A stretch of DNA of 64,000 bases, taken from contig JACKDP010000001.1 in NCBI GenBank assembly GCA_020633435.1, positions 1,426,001-1,490,000 of the forward strand. The letters are read 5' to 3'. Shown here piece by piece: positions 1-11,599 of this stretch (positions are counted from its first letter, which is position 1; each line of letters starts with the position of its first letter). The notes under the pieces were generated by a model that saw only the letters and a program-made list of their open reading frames with translations, had not been told where the DNA came from and made no database searches. Source of the DNA: Myxococcales bacterium. GTDB taxonomy: Bacteria; Myxococcota_A; Bradymonadia; UBA7976; UBA1532. Made by a program: the position numbers and the translations under genes.

Positions 1-84
1 GCCTGGCCGGCGGGCTTCTTCGACCAGCTCGAGCAAGACCTCGGCGCCATCGCGCGCGCCCGCCGGGGCAGTCGGCGGCGATGA
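1..84 (+). CDS. C-terminal end of a DUF3696-type AAA ATPase (partial)
   Basis: The frame is open from the window edge and ends at TGA 82-84. Only 27 residues are visible, including a Trp-Pro-x-Gly-Phe-Phe-Asp-Gln stretch and an acidic/basic tail. That pattern is typical of the extreme C terminus of DUF3696-containing ATPases (COG4938-like), which are often found in anti-phage loci. The stop overlaps the ATG of the next gene by 4 nt (ATGA, 81-84), so the two are translationally coupled. The catalytic ATPase core lies outside the window, so the family call rests on this tail and the context only. Confidence 0.5.
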   Translation, partial: AWPAGFFDQLEQDLGAIARARRGSRRR

Positions 85-1034
85 TGCGGGCCTACCTCGA
101 CGAAGCGGGCCTTCGCTTCCATGGCGCCCCGAGCGAGACGCTCCGAGACGCCATCGATGACCTGGTGGACGTCCTCGATGACGTGCGCGAATTCGACGAT
201 GAGGTCGTGCTCTGGTCCGACGCGGCGTATGACGCCGAAGTTGACGACGACACCACGTTCATGGACTTCCTGTTTACGGCTGGCGACGCCACCCTCGCCG
301 ACGCCCGCCGCCGGCTGATGCTCGCCGTCAACCGCCTCACATCATGGGAGACGCCGGACTGGGAGCTCGACGTCCCCGACCATGACGTCCACCTGGCTGG
401 GGAGAAGGTCTGGGCACCGAGCCTGGCCCAGGCGGTCACGGCAGAGTCCGCCTTGGGGCCCATCGCCGTGCTCGCGCTCTCCACGGCTCGGGAGCCTGGC
501 CCGACGACGGTCGTTCTGACCGACCAGGCGGCGATCCTCCATACGGTCACGGCCCCAACCGGCCGACGAGCCTTCGTCCGCACCTGGCTGCAGGCACGTC
601 CGCCCGCCCCGGTGGACTTCCCCTGCTGGCTCGACCGGGCGTTCCCTGATCTGCGGTGGACGGACGAGGCCCAGAACGGCCTGCGGACGAACAGCAAGTA
701 CTTCTTCGGCGACCGCTTCCCGACCACCGTCCACCACCTCGGCGTCCTCAACGACCATGCCGCAGACGTCTTCGTCGAGCAGAAACAGAATGATCTGCGT
801 GAGAAGCACCTGAGCGCGCTGGACGTCAACGCGAGCCCCGAGAGCCCGAACACCCGGGCGAACCGCAAGGCCGTCGAGCAACGCCAGGTCGAGTGGCAGG
901 GCCAGACCATCGCCTTCTGGTGGCACACCAAGATCCGGTATGACACGGGCCGCATCCACTTCCACCATGACGCTTCGGCACCAGCCCCGGGCCGGATCGT
1001 CATCGGGCTGTGCGTCGAGCACCTCCTCGTCTGA
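81..1034 (+). CDS. unrecognised partner protein of the DUF3696-type ATPase
   Basis: 317 aa, starting ATGATG inside the stop of the upstream ATPase gene. No signal peptide or membrane segment is visible. The protein is acidic at its N terminus and has a Trp/His-rich C-terminal third: WWHT near residue 277, then IHFHHD, then a hydrophobic end IVIGLCVEHLLV. I do not recognise the fold. An ATPase of the DUF3696 class coupled to an uncharacterised downstream gene resembles the NsnB/NsnC pair of the Menshen anti-phage system. That link is from memory of gene order, not from sequence matching. The adjacent type I restriction locus supports a defence setting. Confidence 0.6.
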   Translation: MMRAYLDEAGLRFHGAPSETLRDAIDDLVDVLDDVREFDDEVVLWSDAAYDAEVDDDTTFMDFLFTAGDATLADARRRLMLAVNRLTSWETPDWELDVPDHDVHLAGEKVWAPSLAQAVTAESALGPIAVLALSTAREPGPTTVVLTDQAAILHTVTAPTGRRAFVRTWLQARPPAPVDFPCWLDRAFPDLRWTDEAQNGLRTNSKYFFGDRFPTTVHHLGVLNDHAADVFVEQKQNDLREKHLSALDVNASPESPNTRANRKAVEQRQVEWQGQTIAFWWHTKIRYDTGRIHFHHDASAPAPGRIVIGLCVEHLLV

Positions 1035-1247
1035 CCTTCCCGGGCCAGTGCGGATCATCGGGCCCTCGTAGCAACACCTTCCTGACCGTCGTCCGGATGA
1101 TCGTCAGCGCTGTCACCCGGGCTCGCGCCACTTCGTCGCGTACCACGACGCCCCGAACGACCGGCGACGGAACCCCGCACCAGGAACTCCGCCTGCTTGC
1201 GGCGCTGGCGGTCCGGATCATCGGGTGTGCTGAGCGCCCCCCTACCC

Positions 1248-2204
1248 TCACCCGCCGGGCAGCGAGCGCCACGCTTGCGCGACCTCTACCGAGGCCTGCA
1301 GCGCCCCCCACTCGGGCACGTCGACCGTCGGCGGCGCGGTGCTCACCATCCTCAGGCGCGCGTCCGCCGCGTCGACGAAGTGCCCGGTCCACACCTGGTC
1401 AGGCTGGACGACGGCCCGGGAGACGACGTGCTGGTAGTTCAGGAGGCTGTGGCGCGCCGTCAGGTACGGCCACCAGGCATCCTCGACGTAGAACGCCACG
1501 AGGAATGGCTGCCCGACGTGCTCGTAGCCCCAGACTTCGGGCGGCATGGTCGGGACGTAGTCCCAGAAGCTGGCCACCCGGAAGGTCGCCACCTCCAGCC
1601 GCTCGTTGTAGAGCGCCGCGAACCCGCCCGTGCCCGTCCGGGGGCTGGCGAAGGTCGTGGCCGTCACCTGCCAGGCCGGGCGCGACAGCGCTGCGTCCAG
1701 GGCGAAGAGGCTCGCCAGGCTCCCTCCGAGGCTGTGCCCCGTCACCACCACCCGCTGCACGGCGGGCGACGCCCGGTCGAGCGCGGCGAAGACCTGCGCC
1801 TGCATCGAGGCCGCCATGTCCCCGCCCTGGCCGGCGTACACCCCGAAGAACCCGCTCGCCACCCAGACGTCCGGCGGCGCCGGGGCGTCGTACGGGACGA
1901 ACGCCGCCGTGGTGGCCCAGAGATCCTCGTAGGCGTCGGCCACCGACGCCGTCCCCCGGAAGGCCACGAGGTACGTCCCCGGGCTGAGCGTCGCCTCGAG
2001 CACCAGCCCGTAGCGCTCCTTGACCCCGCCCCCCGGGGTGGCGTCCCAGCCCGTGAACCGGGCGACCTCCCGATAGCCGGGCGGCAGCACCACCGGCTGG
2101 TGGTCGAAGTCCGCGTAGGCGGCCAGCGACGCGAGGCCACACGCGATCGTCTCGGCGGCGTCCAGCTTCACCTGCGCCACCGACCCGCCCTGCACCACAT
2201 CCAT
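1248..2204 (-). CDS. class 3 lipase-like alpha/beta hydrolase
   Basis: 318 aa. The oxyanion motif FRGT is at residues 82-85 and the nucleophile elbow GHSLGGS at 156-162 (Ser158). A likely catalytic Asp215 lies in FWDYVP and His252 in ARHSLLNY. This spacing fits the fungal-type lipase 3 family, which hydrolyses acylglycerols or phospholipids. There is no signal peptide, so the protein is probably cytoplasmic. It is convergent with the 317-aa gene to its left; the 213 nt between them hold nothing I can name. GAGGGAGGTCAGG immediately before the ATG supports the start. Its substrate is unknown, and a role in the neighbouring defence genes is only a possibility. Confidence 0.85.
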   Translation of the reverse strand: MDVVQGGSVAQVKLDAAETIACGLASLAAYADFDHQPVVLPPGYREVARFTGWDATPGGGVKERYGLVLEATLSPGTYLVAFRGTASVADAYEDLWATTAAFVPYDAPAPPDVWVASGFFGVYAGQGGDMAASMQAQVFAALDRASPAVQRVVVTGHSLGGSLASLFALDAALSRPAWQVTATTFASPRTGTGGFAALYNERLEVATFRVASFWDYVPTMPPEVWGYEHVGQPFLVAFYVEDAWWPYLTARHSLLNYQHVVSRAVVQPDQVWTGHFVDAADARLRMVSTAPPTVDVPEWGALQASVEVAQAWRSLPGG

Positions 2205-2398
2205 CCTGACCTCCCTCTGCGCGCTGCTGCGCCAGCAGCGACCACCGACCTGATCGTCGCCGCGCTCGGTCCGCCCCGCCGATCACTGAGATACCGGGCT
2301 GCGCAGCGGCGGTCGACTTCACGAGACCACGGCGACCCCAGCCGCGACCGGTACTGCCGCGCCACGGGCGCCTGCGTCAGTCGCCATCGTGGCCTCGC

Positions 2399-3013
2399 TC
2401 ACCCCCGCAAGAAGAACCCGTCCGCCCAGCTCCGCTCCAGATCCCGCTCCGCCGCCACCTCGGCCAGCCGCCGGTGCAGGGCGTCGCGCTGCTTCGTCAG
2501 CGCCCCGGCCACGTCATCGCGCCGCCCCCGCAGCGCCGCCACCGCGTGTCCCTGGGCCGCCTCCTCCGCGAAGATGCCCTCCGCCTCGGTGCACAGCGCC
2601 GCCAGCGCCTCCCGCGAAGCGGCCAGCGTCGGCTCCTCCGTCGACAGCCACCCGCGCACCGCGCGCACCTGGTCCTCCAGCGGCTGCCGCACGAACGCGC
2701 TCGGCGTCATCTTGAAGAACTGCACCCACCGCGGGTGCTTGCGGTCATCGGCCAGCACCACCCGCAGCTGCCGCGCGAAGTCGGCACACATCGCATCCAG
2801 GCGCCGGTTCACCCGCGCCCGCCGCGCCGCCAGCCGCAGCGACGCGCGCCGCTGCGCCCGCACCTCCCCGCGCAGCCCGTCCACCAGCGCCGGCCAGCCC
2901 GCCGTCGCCTCCCGCAGGGCCGCGGCCTCCTCCTCCACGTCCAGCGCGATGGTCGTCGCGTCCACCTCGCGCTCCAGCTCGTCGAGGGACACCCCCAGCA
3001 GCTTCCTCGGCAT
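2399..3013 (-). CDS. conserved-looking coiled-coil protein of unknown function
   Basis: 204 aa, very rich in Ala, Arg, Glu and Leu. Long predicted helices or coiled coils lie at about residues 10-80 and 120-195. They flank a more distinctive segment (about 85-115) containing HPRWVQFFKMTPSAF. I chose the ATG at 3013 because AGGAGG sits 6 nt upstream; an in-frame ATG two codons earlier abuts the RBS. There is no signal peptide. The 194 nt between its stop side and the lipase show no further gene. It is divergent from the hsd operon across the repeat-containing gap. I do not recognise a family. Confidence 0.65.
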   Translation of the reverse strand: MPRKLLGVSLDELEREVDATTIALDVEEEAAALREATAGWPALVDGLRGEVRAQRRASLRLAARRARVNRRLDAMCADFARQLRVVLADDRKHPRWVQFFKMTPSAFVRQPLEDQVRAVRGWLSTEEPTLAASREALAALCTEAEGIFAEEAAQGHAVAALRGRRDDVAGALTKQRDALHRRLAEVAAERDLERSWADGFFLRG

Positions 3014-3140
3014 CACCATCCTCCTGCCATGCCCGCGCCCCGGCGGCGCTCGTCATCTTCGCCAACGTGCACGAACCACACGCAAGAAAAATCGACGCCC
3101 ACATCCGTCGACGGTGCGGTTTTCATGGCGCCCAGGACCA

Positions 3141-3396
3141 TGCCGCGCGGTGCAGTCGCCGTCCGGAGGCCGCCGCGGCCCACTGCACCGTCTGCAACGG
3201 GGGTTCGCCGACCGCCCGAGGCCCGCTGCACGGGCTGCAACGGCCACCGGCGACCCGCACGCGCCCAGTGCAAGGTCTGCAACGAGCGCCGGCGATCACC
3301 GGGAGCCCACTGCACCGTCTGCAATGAGGTGCAGGCGATCACCGGCAAGCCGCTGCATGGCCTGCGATGGGCCGCGATGTCCCCGAGGCCGTCGCG
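3141..3396 (+). repeat. degenerate 42-43 bp tandem repeat upstream of hsdM
   Basis: Five units start at 3184, 3227, 3269, 3311 and 3354 (spacings 43, 42, 42, 43). A weaker half-unit begins near 3141. Each unit starts with a core close to TGCANNGTCTGCAACG. Three of them share a second block, CGGCGAYC, about 20 nt later. In one frame the cores would read Cys-x-x-Cys-Asn, but the 43-bp units break the frame, so I regard the array as non-coding. The rest of the 600-bp gap (3020-3620) shows no gene. It must hold the promoters of the divergent hsdM and coiled-coil genes. Confidence 0.7.
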
Positions 3397-3620
3397 CCAT
3401 CAGGCGATCTGGCCGCCCTCCACGGTCCTTCTCCCACCGCCCCCTCGGCCCGCGGGACGACTGCAACGGGCGGCCGCCCTCATCCTCCGGCCCCTGGCCT
3501 CTCCGTCACCGTTGTCGGCCCGCTCCGCGGCGGGCTATGGTCCGCGCTTGCACGGGTGGGCAGGCTGGACGACATCCACCTGGGCGCACCCGCCTTCGGC
3601 ACCAGGAGTCTCCGCTCGAC

Positions 3621-6258
<2,638 letters not shown>

Positions 6259-6269
<11 letters not shown>

Positions 6270-7566
6270 GTCGCTGCCGAGACATTGGGGCGCTCCGCCG
6301 CTTGCTTCTCTTGTTCGAGACGGCAGTCCGATTTGCTACGGCGTGCTGAAGCCGGGCGACTACCACCCAGCCGGCGTGCCGTTGGTCCGCATCGTGGACC
6401 TTGAAGGTGATAGGATCGACGAGGGCGGCCTTTTCCGAATCGGAAGGACGCTCGACGCAGAGTTTGCCCGTAGCCGCCTGGACGGCGGAGAGGTTCTGCT
6501 CTCCATCCAGGGCACCGTGGGTCGTGTCGCCATCGCGTCCGAGCGTCTCCGAGGCGCGAACATCTCGCGGACCATCGCTCGTATCAACATTGCGGAAGGC
6601 TCATCAGCGGAGTTCGTAAGGCACTGGATGCTCTCGGCGATGGGCCAGCGGGCTTTCGACGAAACCATCGTCGGCACCACGCGGTCCAGCCTGAACATCG
6701 GCGCGCTGCGCGAGATCCGCGTCCCGCTCCCGCCCCTCCCCGAACAACGCCGCATCGCCGAGATCCTCGACACCCTCGACGAGGCCATCCGCAAGACCGA
6801 GCAGGTCATCGCCAAGCTCCAGCAGATCAAGCAGGGGCTTCTCCACGACCTGCTGACCCGAGGCATCGACGAGCACGGCGAGCTGCGCGACCCCGAGCGG
6901 CACCCGGAGCAGTTCAAGGACTCGCCCCTGGGGCGGATTCCGAGGGAGTGGGAGGTTTCGAGCGTCGCCGAGCAGTTCGACATCACGGCCGGAATCACTC
7001 TCGGAGCCCACCGGCGGCCAAGACACCATCCCCACCCCTACCTTCGAGTTGCCAACGTCTACCGCGACCGAATTGATCTTTCGGATGTGGCAAGTTTGGA
7101 GGCTCGCCCCAATGACTTGCTCGGCAAGACGTTGGCGTCCGGCGACTTGCTCGTGGTGGAGGGCCACGCGAATCCAGACGAGATCGGACGTTGCGCCATG
7201 GCGACGGAAGAGGTCGACGGGTACACCTTTCAGAATCACCTGTTCCGACTGCGACCGACTCGACTCTCCGCCGGGTTCGCTCTGCTCTGGATGAATGGGG
7301 CGAGCACTCGCCGCTATTGGTGGAGGATGTGCTCAACCAGTTCGGGCCTCAACACGATCAACCGAAGCCTGCTGAGCGCCGTTCCAGTGGCCGTGCTCCC
7401 GGTGCCGGAGCAACAGCGTGTGCTCGCGCTCGCCCGAGGAGCCAGCAGCCGCATCGAGCAGGAGAGCGAGGCCCTGCGGAAGCTCCGCACCCTCAAGCGT
7501 GGCCTCATGGACGACCTCCTCACCGGCCGGGTCCGCGTCCCCACCCCGGGCGCAGCCGACCCATGA
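6259..7566 (+). CDS. hsdS: type I restriction-modification specificity subunit
   Basis: 435 aa. HsdS recognises the bipartite DNA target. Two target-recognition domains are visible, each ended by a conserved helical region. The first is IRVPLPPLPEQRRIAEILDT near residues 152-171, leading to KQGLLHDLLTRG. The second is VAVLPVPEQQRVLALARGA, leading to LKRGLMDDLLTGRV at the C terminus. I chose the ATG at 6259, which has AAGGAG 6 nt upstream; the TTG two codons earlier is less likely. It overlaps hsdM by 11 nt and the next gene by 4 nt (ATGA). This is a full-length S subunit with both recognition halves, so it should read a bipartite sequence. Confidence 0.95.
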
Positions 7567-8216
7567 CTCGCGACGACCTCGATCGCCTCCGCGAAGGCTG
7601 GGACTTCGAGGCCAGGCGAGCCGGCGGCCGCGATGGCCGAGGCGCCGTGCCCGCCTCCCTGTGGGAGACCTACAGCGCGATGGCCAACACCGAGGGCGGC
7701 CTGATCCTGCTGGGGGCCAAGGAGCGCGCGGACGGATCGCTGGAGTCCACGGGCATCGCCGAAGTCGACAAGCTCGAGTCCGCCGGGAAGATCCGCGACA
7801 TGACGTACACGCCGGCCGGGCGTGACGCGGAGCGCCCCCTCGCCAGTCAGACCGCGCTGAGCTTCCCACAAAGCGCGGCGAACTCCCCACAAAGCGCGGC
7901 GAGCTCCCCACAAAGCGCGGCGAGCTCCCCACAAGACGCCGAGCGGTCCGCCCGAACGGCACGAAGTGGTCGGGTCGGGGACGCGCGCTGGGCGCGCGCG
8001 GCCGACGTGCGTGACGCCGTGCTGGACCTCTGCCGCGATCGGTTTCGGACGGTGGAAGAGATCGCCACCGCCCTCAACCGGTCCCGCGCGACGATCCAGC
8101 AGAACTACGTGGCGCAGCTGGTCCGCGAGGGGCGGCTCGATCGGCGCTATCCGAGGAGCCCGAACCACCCGCAGCAGGCCTACCGGACGGCCGCTCTCCC
8201 GGAGGACGAGCCATGA
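7563..8216 (+). CDS. shortened AlbA_2-domain / winged-helix DNA-binding protein of the hsd operon
   Basis: 217 aa. Residues 1-80 match the start of the AlbA_2 (Schlafen-like) domain, with SLWETYSAMANTEGGLILLG. A Ser-Pro-Gln-Ser-Ala-Ala repeat follows at about 101-125, and then a winged-helix domain (about 145-200, VEEIATALNRSRATIQQNYV). Homologues in type I operons are usually about 500 aa, with the rest of AlbA_2 and a RecG-like/HATPase region in between. Here that middle is missing while the frame stays open, so this looks like an internal in-frame deletion. The start ATG overlaps the hsdS stop and its own stop overlaps the hsdR start. Whether the short form works is unknown. Confidence 0.75.
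   Translation: MTRDDLDRLREGWDFEARRAGGRDGRGAVPASLWETYSAMANTEGGLILLGAKERADGSLESTGIAEVDKLESAGKIRDMTYTPAGRDAERPLASQTALSFPQSAANSPQSAASSPQSAASSPQDAERSARTARSGRVGDARWARAADVRDAVLDLCRDRFRTVEEIATALNRSRATIQQNYVAQLVREGRLDRRYPRSPNHPQQAYRTAALPEDEP
7863..7934 (+). repeat. 21-bp coding tandem repeat (SPQSAAS units)
   Basis: About 3.4 near-identical 21-bp units begin at 7863, 7884, 7905 and 7926 (core TCCCCACAAAGCGCGGCGAG). They encode repeated (S/F)PQSAA(N/S) in the linker of the AlbA_2/winged-helix protein. The multiple of three keeps the frame, so copy-number change would alter linker length without breaking the gene. Confidence 0.85.
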
Positions 8217-11200
8217 GCAAAGGCCCCGAGTTCGAGCACGTCGAGCGACCCTTCATCGACCAGCTCCTGGCGATGACGGACGCCGCCGGCGATCACTCGT
8301 GGAAGCACACGACGGGCAACCTCGACCACCCGACCGCCACGGGCCGCGAGAGCTTCCGCGACGTGCTCATCGAGCCCGACCTGCGGCAGGCCATCCGCCG
8401 TATCAACCTCGACCCGAACGGCGACCCCTGGCTCGACGACGACCGCGTCACGCAGGCGGTCAACGCCCTCCAGCGGCTCGGCGCGGCGAAGCTGCTGGAG
8501 GCCAACCAGAGGGCCACCGAGCTGCTCATCAAGGGCACGGTCGTCGATGGGGTCGAGGGCTGGGAGCAGGGCCGGGGCCGCACCGTCCACTTCATCGACT
8601 GGGACCAGCCGGAGAACAACACCTTCCGGGCGGTCAACCAGTTCAAGCTGGCCTGCCCCACGGGCCACGCCGACAAGCACATCATCCCCGACATCGTGCT
8701 GTTCGTGAACGGCATCCCCGTCGTCGTGGTCGAGGCCAAGAGCCCGCTCATCGCCACGCCGCTGGAAGACGCCGTGAACCAGCTCCAGCGGTACGCCAAC
8801 CGCCGCCGGGGCCTGGGGGTCGTGGACGTGAACGAGGGCAACGAGCAGCTCTTTCACTACGTGCAGTTCGTGGTCGCCACCTGCGGCGAGCAGGCGCGGG
8901 TCGGCACCTTCTCGTCTCTTGCCGTCCACTACCTGGCCTGGAAGGATACCAGCCCCGTCCCAATGGCCGAGGTGGCCGCCGAGCTGGGCAAGACCGGCCA
9001 GCCGCTCACGCAGCAAGAGAAGCTCGTCGCTGGGATGCTGCGGCCCGCTCACCTGCTCGACATCATCCGGCACTTCACCCTGTTCATGGAGGCCGGCGGG
9101 CGGACCATCAAGGTCGTCTGCCGCTACCAGCAGTTCCGGGCGGTGCAGCTCGCGGTGCAGCGGATGCTGACCGGCAAGACGCGGCGGGAGGACGGCGAGC
9201 ACGACCGCCGGGGCGGGATCATCTGGCACACGCAGGGCAGCGGCAAGAGCCTCACGATGGTCTTCCTCATCCGCAAGATGCGGTCGCACCCGGCTCTCAG
9301 GCGCTTCAAGGTGGTGGTCGTCACCGACCGCCGCGACCTGGAGAAGCAACTCTCGGACACGGCGGCTCTGACCGGCGAGGTGCTGACGCGGGTGAAGGCC
9401 CAGGCGCGGGGCGCGAAGACCGTCTCGTCCTCCGAGGTCTTGCAGGAGGTGCTGGCGAAGAAGGGCACCGACCTCGTGTTCGCCATGATCCAGAAGTATC
9501 GGGGTGAGCTGGTCGAGGCCGATGACGCGACCGAGGACGAGGACGCCGAGGACGCCCCGACCAAGGCCCCGCCGAAGACGAAGCCGCTGCCGGTGCTGAA
9601 CACCGACGAGGACATCCTCGTGCTCGTGGACGAGGCCCACCGCAGCCACACCAACACCGCGCACGCCAACCTGATGCGGGCGCTGCCCAACTGCGTGAAG
9701 ATCGGCTTCACCGGCACGCCCATCATCATGCGGGCCAAGGGGCAGACCGCCGCCATCTTCGGCGAGTTCATCGACCGCTACACCATCAAGGAGTCCGAGG
9801 CGGACGGGGCCACGGTCCCCATCCTCTACGAGGGCCGGACCACCGGGGCCGCCGTCGAGGGTGGTGGCAAGCTCGACGAGGTCTTCGAGGACATGCTCGT
9901 GGACCGCACGCCCGAGGAGCTGGAGGCCATCAAGAAGAAGTACGCGACCAAGGGCCACGTCATGGAGGCCACGGCGCTCATCGCGGCCAAGGCCCGCAAC
10001 ATGCTGCAGCACTACGTCGAGAACATCCTCCCCAACGGGTTCAAGGCGCAGGTGGTGGCGGTCAGCCGGCGGGCGACCATCCGCTACTACACCGCCTTCC
10101 GCGAGGCGCGGGACGAGCTGGTGGCCGAGATCGAGGCGCTGCACCCGAACCTGCTAGACCTCGACGACGACGCCATCAGCAAGCTCGACCGCGACAAGGC
10201 GTTCCTGCTGCGCGCCCGCCGGTTCCTGCCGACCATCAAGGCGCTGGAGTTCGCCCCCGTCATCTCGGGGGCGCACAACGACGCGGTGGACCCGTCCGGC
10301 GAGTGGACGACGCGGTCGAAGATCGACGCCCGCATCGCCCGGTTCAAGATGCCGCTGTTCGCGGACGGCCCCAACACCTTCGACGGCGACCCCTCGACCG
10401 GAAGTGGGGCCGACCCGCTGGCGTTCCTGCTGGTGAAGTCGATGCTGCTGACCGGCTTCGACGCCCCGGTCGAGCAGGTCATGTACCTCGACCGCCACAT
10501 CAAGGAGGCCGAGCTGCTCCAGGCCATCGCCCGCGTGAACCGGACCTACGCCAAGGGCGAGGTCGAGAAGGGCTTCGGCATCGTCGTGGACTACTACGGC
10601 GTCGCCCGGCACCTGAAGGAGGCGCTGGCGGCCTACGCCGCCGAGGACGTCGAAGGGGCCTTGCAGAGCCTCAAGGACGAGATCCCCAAGCTGCGGGACC
10701 GGCACCGCCGCGCCGTGGACGTGTTCACGTCACGGGACATCGACGACATCGCCAACGTCGAAGCGTGCGTCGAGCTGCTGCGCGACGAGAAGCTGCGGGC
10801 GGAGTTCCACGTCAAGCTCAAGCACTTCCTCACCACGCTTGACCTGGTGCTGCCACGGCCCGAGGGCCTGCCCTTCGTCAACGACGCGAAGACGCTGGCG
10901 CACATCCAGGCGATGGCCCGCAACCGCTACCGCAGCAGCGAGCGGCTGATCGGCAAGGAGGTCGGCGAGAAGGTCCGCAGGCTCATCGACGAGCACATCA
11001 TCAGCCTGGGCATCGATCCAAAGATCTCGCCGCGGGAGATCACCGCCGACGACTTCGACGACCACGTGGACGCACAGCGGTCGCCGAGGGCCAAGGCCAG
11101 CGAGATGGAGCACGCGCTGCGGTACCACATCCGCAAGCACCTCGACGAAGACCCCACGCACTACGAGAAGCTGTCCGAGCGCCTGAAGGGCATCCTCAAG

Positions 11201-11599
11201 GAGTTCGAGGGCCGGTGGGACAAGCTGGCGGAGGCCCTGAAGAAGCTCGTGCAAGAGGCCAGGAGCGGACGTCAGGAGGACGACGCAACCGGCCTGGACC
11301 CCGAGACCCAGGCGCCGTTCTTCGACGTGCTCAAGCACGAGGCCGTGGGCAAGGAGAAGCTGGAGGGCGAGGCGCTCGACCGCATGTGCGCGCTGACGGT
11401 CGAGCTGGTGGAGCATGTGCAGCAGGAGATCGGGATCGTGGGGTTCTGGAGCAAGGCCGTGGCGCGGGAAGACCTGCGGGGCTGGATGTTCAGAACGCTG
11501 GACGACGCCGACGTGGTGCCGTTCGAGCGGCTCGATGCCGTGGCCGACAAGCTCATGGAGCTGGCGAAGGCCAACCACCACCGGCTGGTGCGCAGCTAG
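8213..11599 (+). CDS. hsdR: type I restriction endonuclease R subunit (nuclease plus translocase)
   Basis: 1128 aa, normal length for HsdR. It cuts unmodified DNA after ATP-driven translocation. The PD-(D/E)xK nuclease is visible as D160 (IPDIVLF) with E174-A-K176 (VVVVEAKSP). Walker A GSGKS is at 342-346 (HTQGSGKSLTM) and the DEAH box at 473-476 (LVDEAHRSH). Motif III IGFTGTP follows, then motif VI-like QAIARVNRTY. The C-terminal quarter is helical, as expected for the HsdM-contacting domain. Its ATG overlaps the upstream stop by 4 nt (8213-8216). All catalytic motifs look intact, so restriction should be active. Confidence 0.96.
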   Translation: MSKGPEFEHVERPFIDQLLAMTDAAGDHSWKHTTGNLDHPTATGRESFRDVLIEPDLRQAIRRINLDPNGDPWLDDDRVTQAVNALQRLGAAKLLEANQRATELLIKGTVVDGVEGWEQGRGRTVHFIDWDQPENNTFRAVNQFKLACPTGHADKHIIPDIVLFVNGIPVVVVEAKSPLIATPLEDAVNQLQRYANRRRGLGVVDVNEGNEQLFHYVQFVVATCGEQARVGTFSSLAVHYLAWKDTSPVPMAEVAAELGKTGQPLTQQEKLVAGMLRPAHLLDIIRHFTLFMEAGGRTIKVVCRYQQFRAVQLAVQRMLTGKTRREDGEHDRRGGIIWHTQGSGKSLTMVFLIRKMRSHPALRRFKVVVVTDRRDLEKQLSDTAALTGEVLTRVKAQARGAKTVSSSEVLQEVLAKKGTDLVFAMIQKYRGELVEADDATEDEDAEDAPTKAPPKTKPLPVLNTDEDILVLVDEAHRSHTNTAHANLMRALPNCVKIGFTGTPIIMRAKGQTAAIFGEFIDRYTIKESEADGATVPILYEGRTTGAAVEGGGKLDEVFEDMLVDRTPEELEAIKKKYATKGHVMEATALIAAKARNMLQHYVENILPNGFKAQVVAVSRRATIRYYTAFREARDELVAEIEALHPNLLDLDDDAISKLDRDKAFLLRARRFLPTIKALEFAPVISGAHNDAVDPSGEWTTRSKIDARIARFKMPLFADGPNTFDGDPSTGSGADPLAFLLVKSMLLTGFDAPVEQVMYLDRHIKEAELLQAIARVNRTYAKGEVEKGFGIVVDYYGVARHLKEALAAYAAEDVEGALQSLKDEIPKLRDRHRRAVDVFTSRDIDDIANVEACVELLRDEKLRAEFHVKLKHFLTTLDLVLPRPEGLPFVNDAKTLAHIQAMARNRYRSSERLIGKEVGEKVRRLIDEHIISLGIDPKISPREITADDFDDHVDAQRSPRAKASEMEHALRYHIRKHLDEDPTHYEKLSERLKGILKEFEGRWDKLAEALKKLVQEARSGRQEDDATGLDPETQAPFFDVLKHEAVGKEKLEGEALDRMCALTVELVEHVQQEIGIVGFWSKAVAREDLRGWMFRTLDDADVVPFERLDAVADKLMELAKANHHRLVRS

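Noticed and set aside
1052..1225. Direct repeat CGGATCATCGGG (1051 and 1214) as insertion-site duplication
   Set aside because: 12 bp only, no element or transposase between, and no terminal inverted repeats.
3184..3340. Cys-x-x-Cys zinc-knuckle protein encoded by the repeats
   Set aside because: 43-bp units break the frame between copies, and no start with RBS leads into it.
3184..3396. Possible CRISPR array
   Set aside because: Units share only a 16-bp core with substitutions, no conserved 25-37 bp repeat with unique spacers, and no cas genes nearby.
1197..3620. Much longer hsdM starting far upstream in the same open frame
   Set aside because: The upstream part overlaps the lipase and coiled-coil genes on the other strand and has no HsdM homology; the RBS and conserved N terminus lie at 3604-3640.
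8180..10144. Long minus-strand open frame opposite hsdR
   Set aside because: Shadow of the HsdR motifs on the other strand; low-complexity composition.
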